In this document: positions 5,265-6,316 of the stretch, one piece after another
Layout: each line of letters opens with the position of its first letter
Position numbering within the stretch: the first letter of the stretch is position 1
Assembly (NCBI GenBank): GCA_029288275.1
Contig: JARIHM010000077.1
Coordinates: forward strand, 1 to 6,316
DNA: 6,316 bases
DNA from: Candidatus Saccharimonadota bacterium
Lineage (GTDB): Bacteria; Patescibacteriota; Saccharimonadia; UBA4664
Direction: 5' to 3'
Made by a program: the position numbers and the translations under genes
The notes under the pieces: generated by a model
What the model was told of the DNA's origin: nothing
Database searches by the model: none
The model's input: the letters and a program-made list of their open reading frames with translations, nothing else

Positions 5265-6316
5265 CTAGGAGCTCGGTGGAATGCCGTAATACTTAAACAG
5301 CCAGCTGGTAATATCGCCAAACAGCGGCACGGTGGTGTATTCGGCATACCCCCCCACCCCCGGCTGATCAATGCGGACCATCATGACAAACTTAGGATTG
5401 TTGGCTGGAGCGTAGCCCAGGAACGAGCCGATATTGGCGCCGTCAATGTAGCCGGTGCCGTCGGGTTTCGGGATCTGGGCCGTGCCGGTCTTGCCGGCTA
5501 TGAGGTAGCCCTTATTGCCCGGATTCTCATAAATCTTGTAACCTGAGCCGTGTTGTACCACCACTTGGAGCATCTGATTAAGCTGACTCACGGCCGTAGG
5601 TGATATCACATGATCACGCACCAGCTTGGGCTTAACAGCCGTTTGGCTGCCATCGGGATTGATCTGCGCGTCGATGAGGCGCGGCTGGTAGAGCTTGCCA
5701 CCATTAGCCACGGCTGCCATAGCCGCCACCATTTGCACCATGGTTACGCTCATACCCTGGCCAAAACTCATATTGGCATAATTTACATCATTGCCAGCGG
5801 CGTTACTTGGGGCGTTCAGGGCACCAGCCGCCTCATTGGCCTGTTCAATGCCCGTACGTACCCCGAAGCCAAAATGCTTGGTGAAGTAATCATATAGCAG
5901 CTTTTTGCCGGCCAAGGTAAATTTAGCGGGATCACCACCCAGCAGCCGTAGCACATACATCACACCGGTGTTGAGCGAGTCACGCAGTACCACCGTCATG
6001 GTCTTGTGCGGTCCAGGCTGATCACCAGCAGCATCACAGACATTCCGGTCATCTACGTGATAACAGCCAGGATCATCATAGGTCGAGTCAGGTGTCACTT
6101 TACCCTGATCGAGGCCAGCCGCCATAGTAAACGTCTTCATGCCAGAGCCCGGTTCAAACTGTTCATCCACCGCCTCGTTTAGGAAGACACTGTAATCGCT
6201 AATCTTACTGTAATTATTAGGATCGAAGCTAGGATAGGTAGCCATGGCGCGGATAGCACCGGTGGTGTCGGCAATCACCACGCTGCCAGATTTGGCATGT
6301 ACGGCCTGTATCTGGG
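5265..6316 (-). CDS. ftsI: Class B penicillin-binding protein, FtsI type (5' partial)
   Basis: This is the transpeptidase domain of a septal class B PBP, which crosslinks peptide stems outside the membrane in partnership with FtsW. The frame is open to the window edge, so the first visible codon is internal; the N-terminal anchor and dimerisation domain lie outside. 349 residues are visible, opening with HAKSGSVVIAD. The three active-site motifs are SxxK as SGMK (nucleophile Ser57, codon 6144-6146), SxN as SLN (113-115) and KTGTA (275-279). The segment ATYPSFDPNNY and the FLGYAPANNPKFVM stretch after KTG favour FtsI over MrdA. No PASTA domain follows. Cys84 and Cys93 are the only visible cysteines and lie in the exported loop between SGMK and SLN. 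The TAG stop is 55 bp before mraY; in the classical dcw order murE and murF would stand between them. Confidence 0.92.
   Translation of the reverse strand, partial: QIQAVHAKSGSVVIADTTGAIRAMATYPSFDPNNYSKISDYSVFLNEAVDEQFEPGSGMKTFTMAAGLDQGKVTPDSTYDDPGCYHVDDRNVCDAAGDQPGPHKTMTVVLRDSLNTGVMYVLRLLGGDPAKFTLAGKKLLYDYFTKHFGFGVRTGIEQANEAAGALNAPSNAAGNDVNYANMSFGQGMSVTMVQMVAAMAAVANGGKLYQPRLIDAQINPDGSQTAVKPKLVRDHVISPTAVSQLNQMLQVVVQHGSGYKIYENPGNKGYLIAGKTGTAQIPKPDGTGYIDGANIGSFLGYAPANNPKFVMMVRIDQPGVGGYAEYTTVPLFGDITSWLFKYYGIPPSS

Overview
The window is a piece of a bacterial chromosome. It holds most of one peptidoglycan and cell-division operon on the minus strand and the end of an unrelated small operon on the plus strand. 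The two point towards each other across an AT-rich gap of about 400 bp. Coding regions are moderately GC-rich (two lines counted by hand gave about 52 and 62% G+C), while the gap is about 35%. TGA is used as an ordinary stop in overlapping ATGA junctions, which argues against the TGA-as-glycine code of some candidate-phyla bacteria. The compact layout, the stripped-down dcw gene set and the MurG HESD variant fit a Patescibacteria/CPR lineage, possibly Saccharibacteria-like. This is inference at low to moderate confidence; no rRNA or universal marker is present to settle it.

Plus strand, 1-622: the last 58 codons of a Pro/Ala/Gln-rich protein of unknown function, overlapping by 17 bp a complete Nudix hydrolase of the GDP-mannose mannosyl hydrolase-like type. 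Middle, 623-1025: no gene, but several inverted repeats, including a 16-bp perfect palindrome and an 11-bp-arm hairpin that may mark the end of one or both transcripts.

Minus strand, 6316 down to 1026, in transcription order: a class B penicillin-binding protein (FtsI type, N-terminus outside the window), mraY, ftsW, murG and ftsQ. MraY makes lipid I on the inner face of the membrane, MurG converts it to lipid II, FtsW polymerises lipid II, the FtsI-type protein crosslinks the strands, and FtsQ is a scaffold of the same divisome. mraY/ftsW and murG/ftsQ are joined by 4-bp ATGA overlaps, and ftsW/murG by an unusually long 86-bp overlap, so the four genes are very probably co-transcribed and translationally coupled.

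Notable points: the Mur ligase genes (murE, murF, murD, murC) that interrupt this series in the classical dcw order are all missing between these genes, and ftsA/ftsZ do not follow ftsQ. I see no undescribed system here. The best leads are the ftsW/murG overlap, the ligase-free cluster, the variant Nudix box, the Cys pairs in the exported loops of the PBP and FtsW, and the structured convergent gap.
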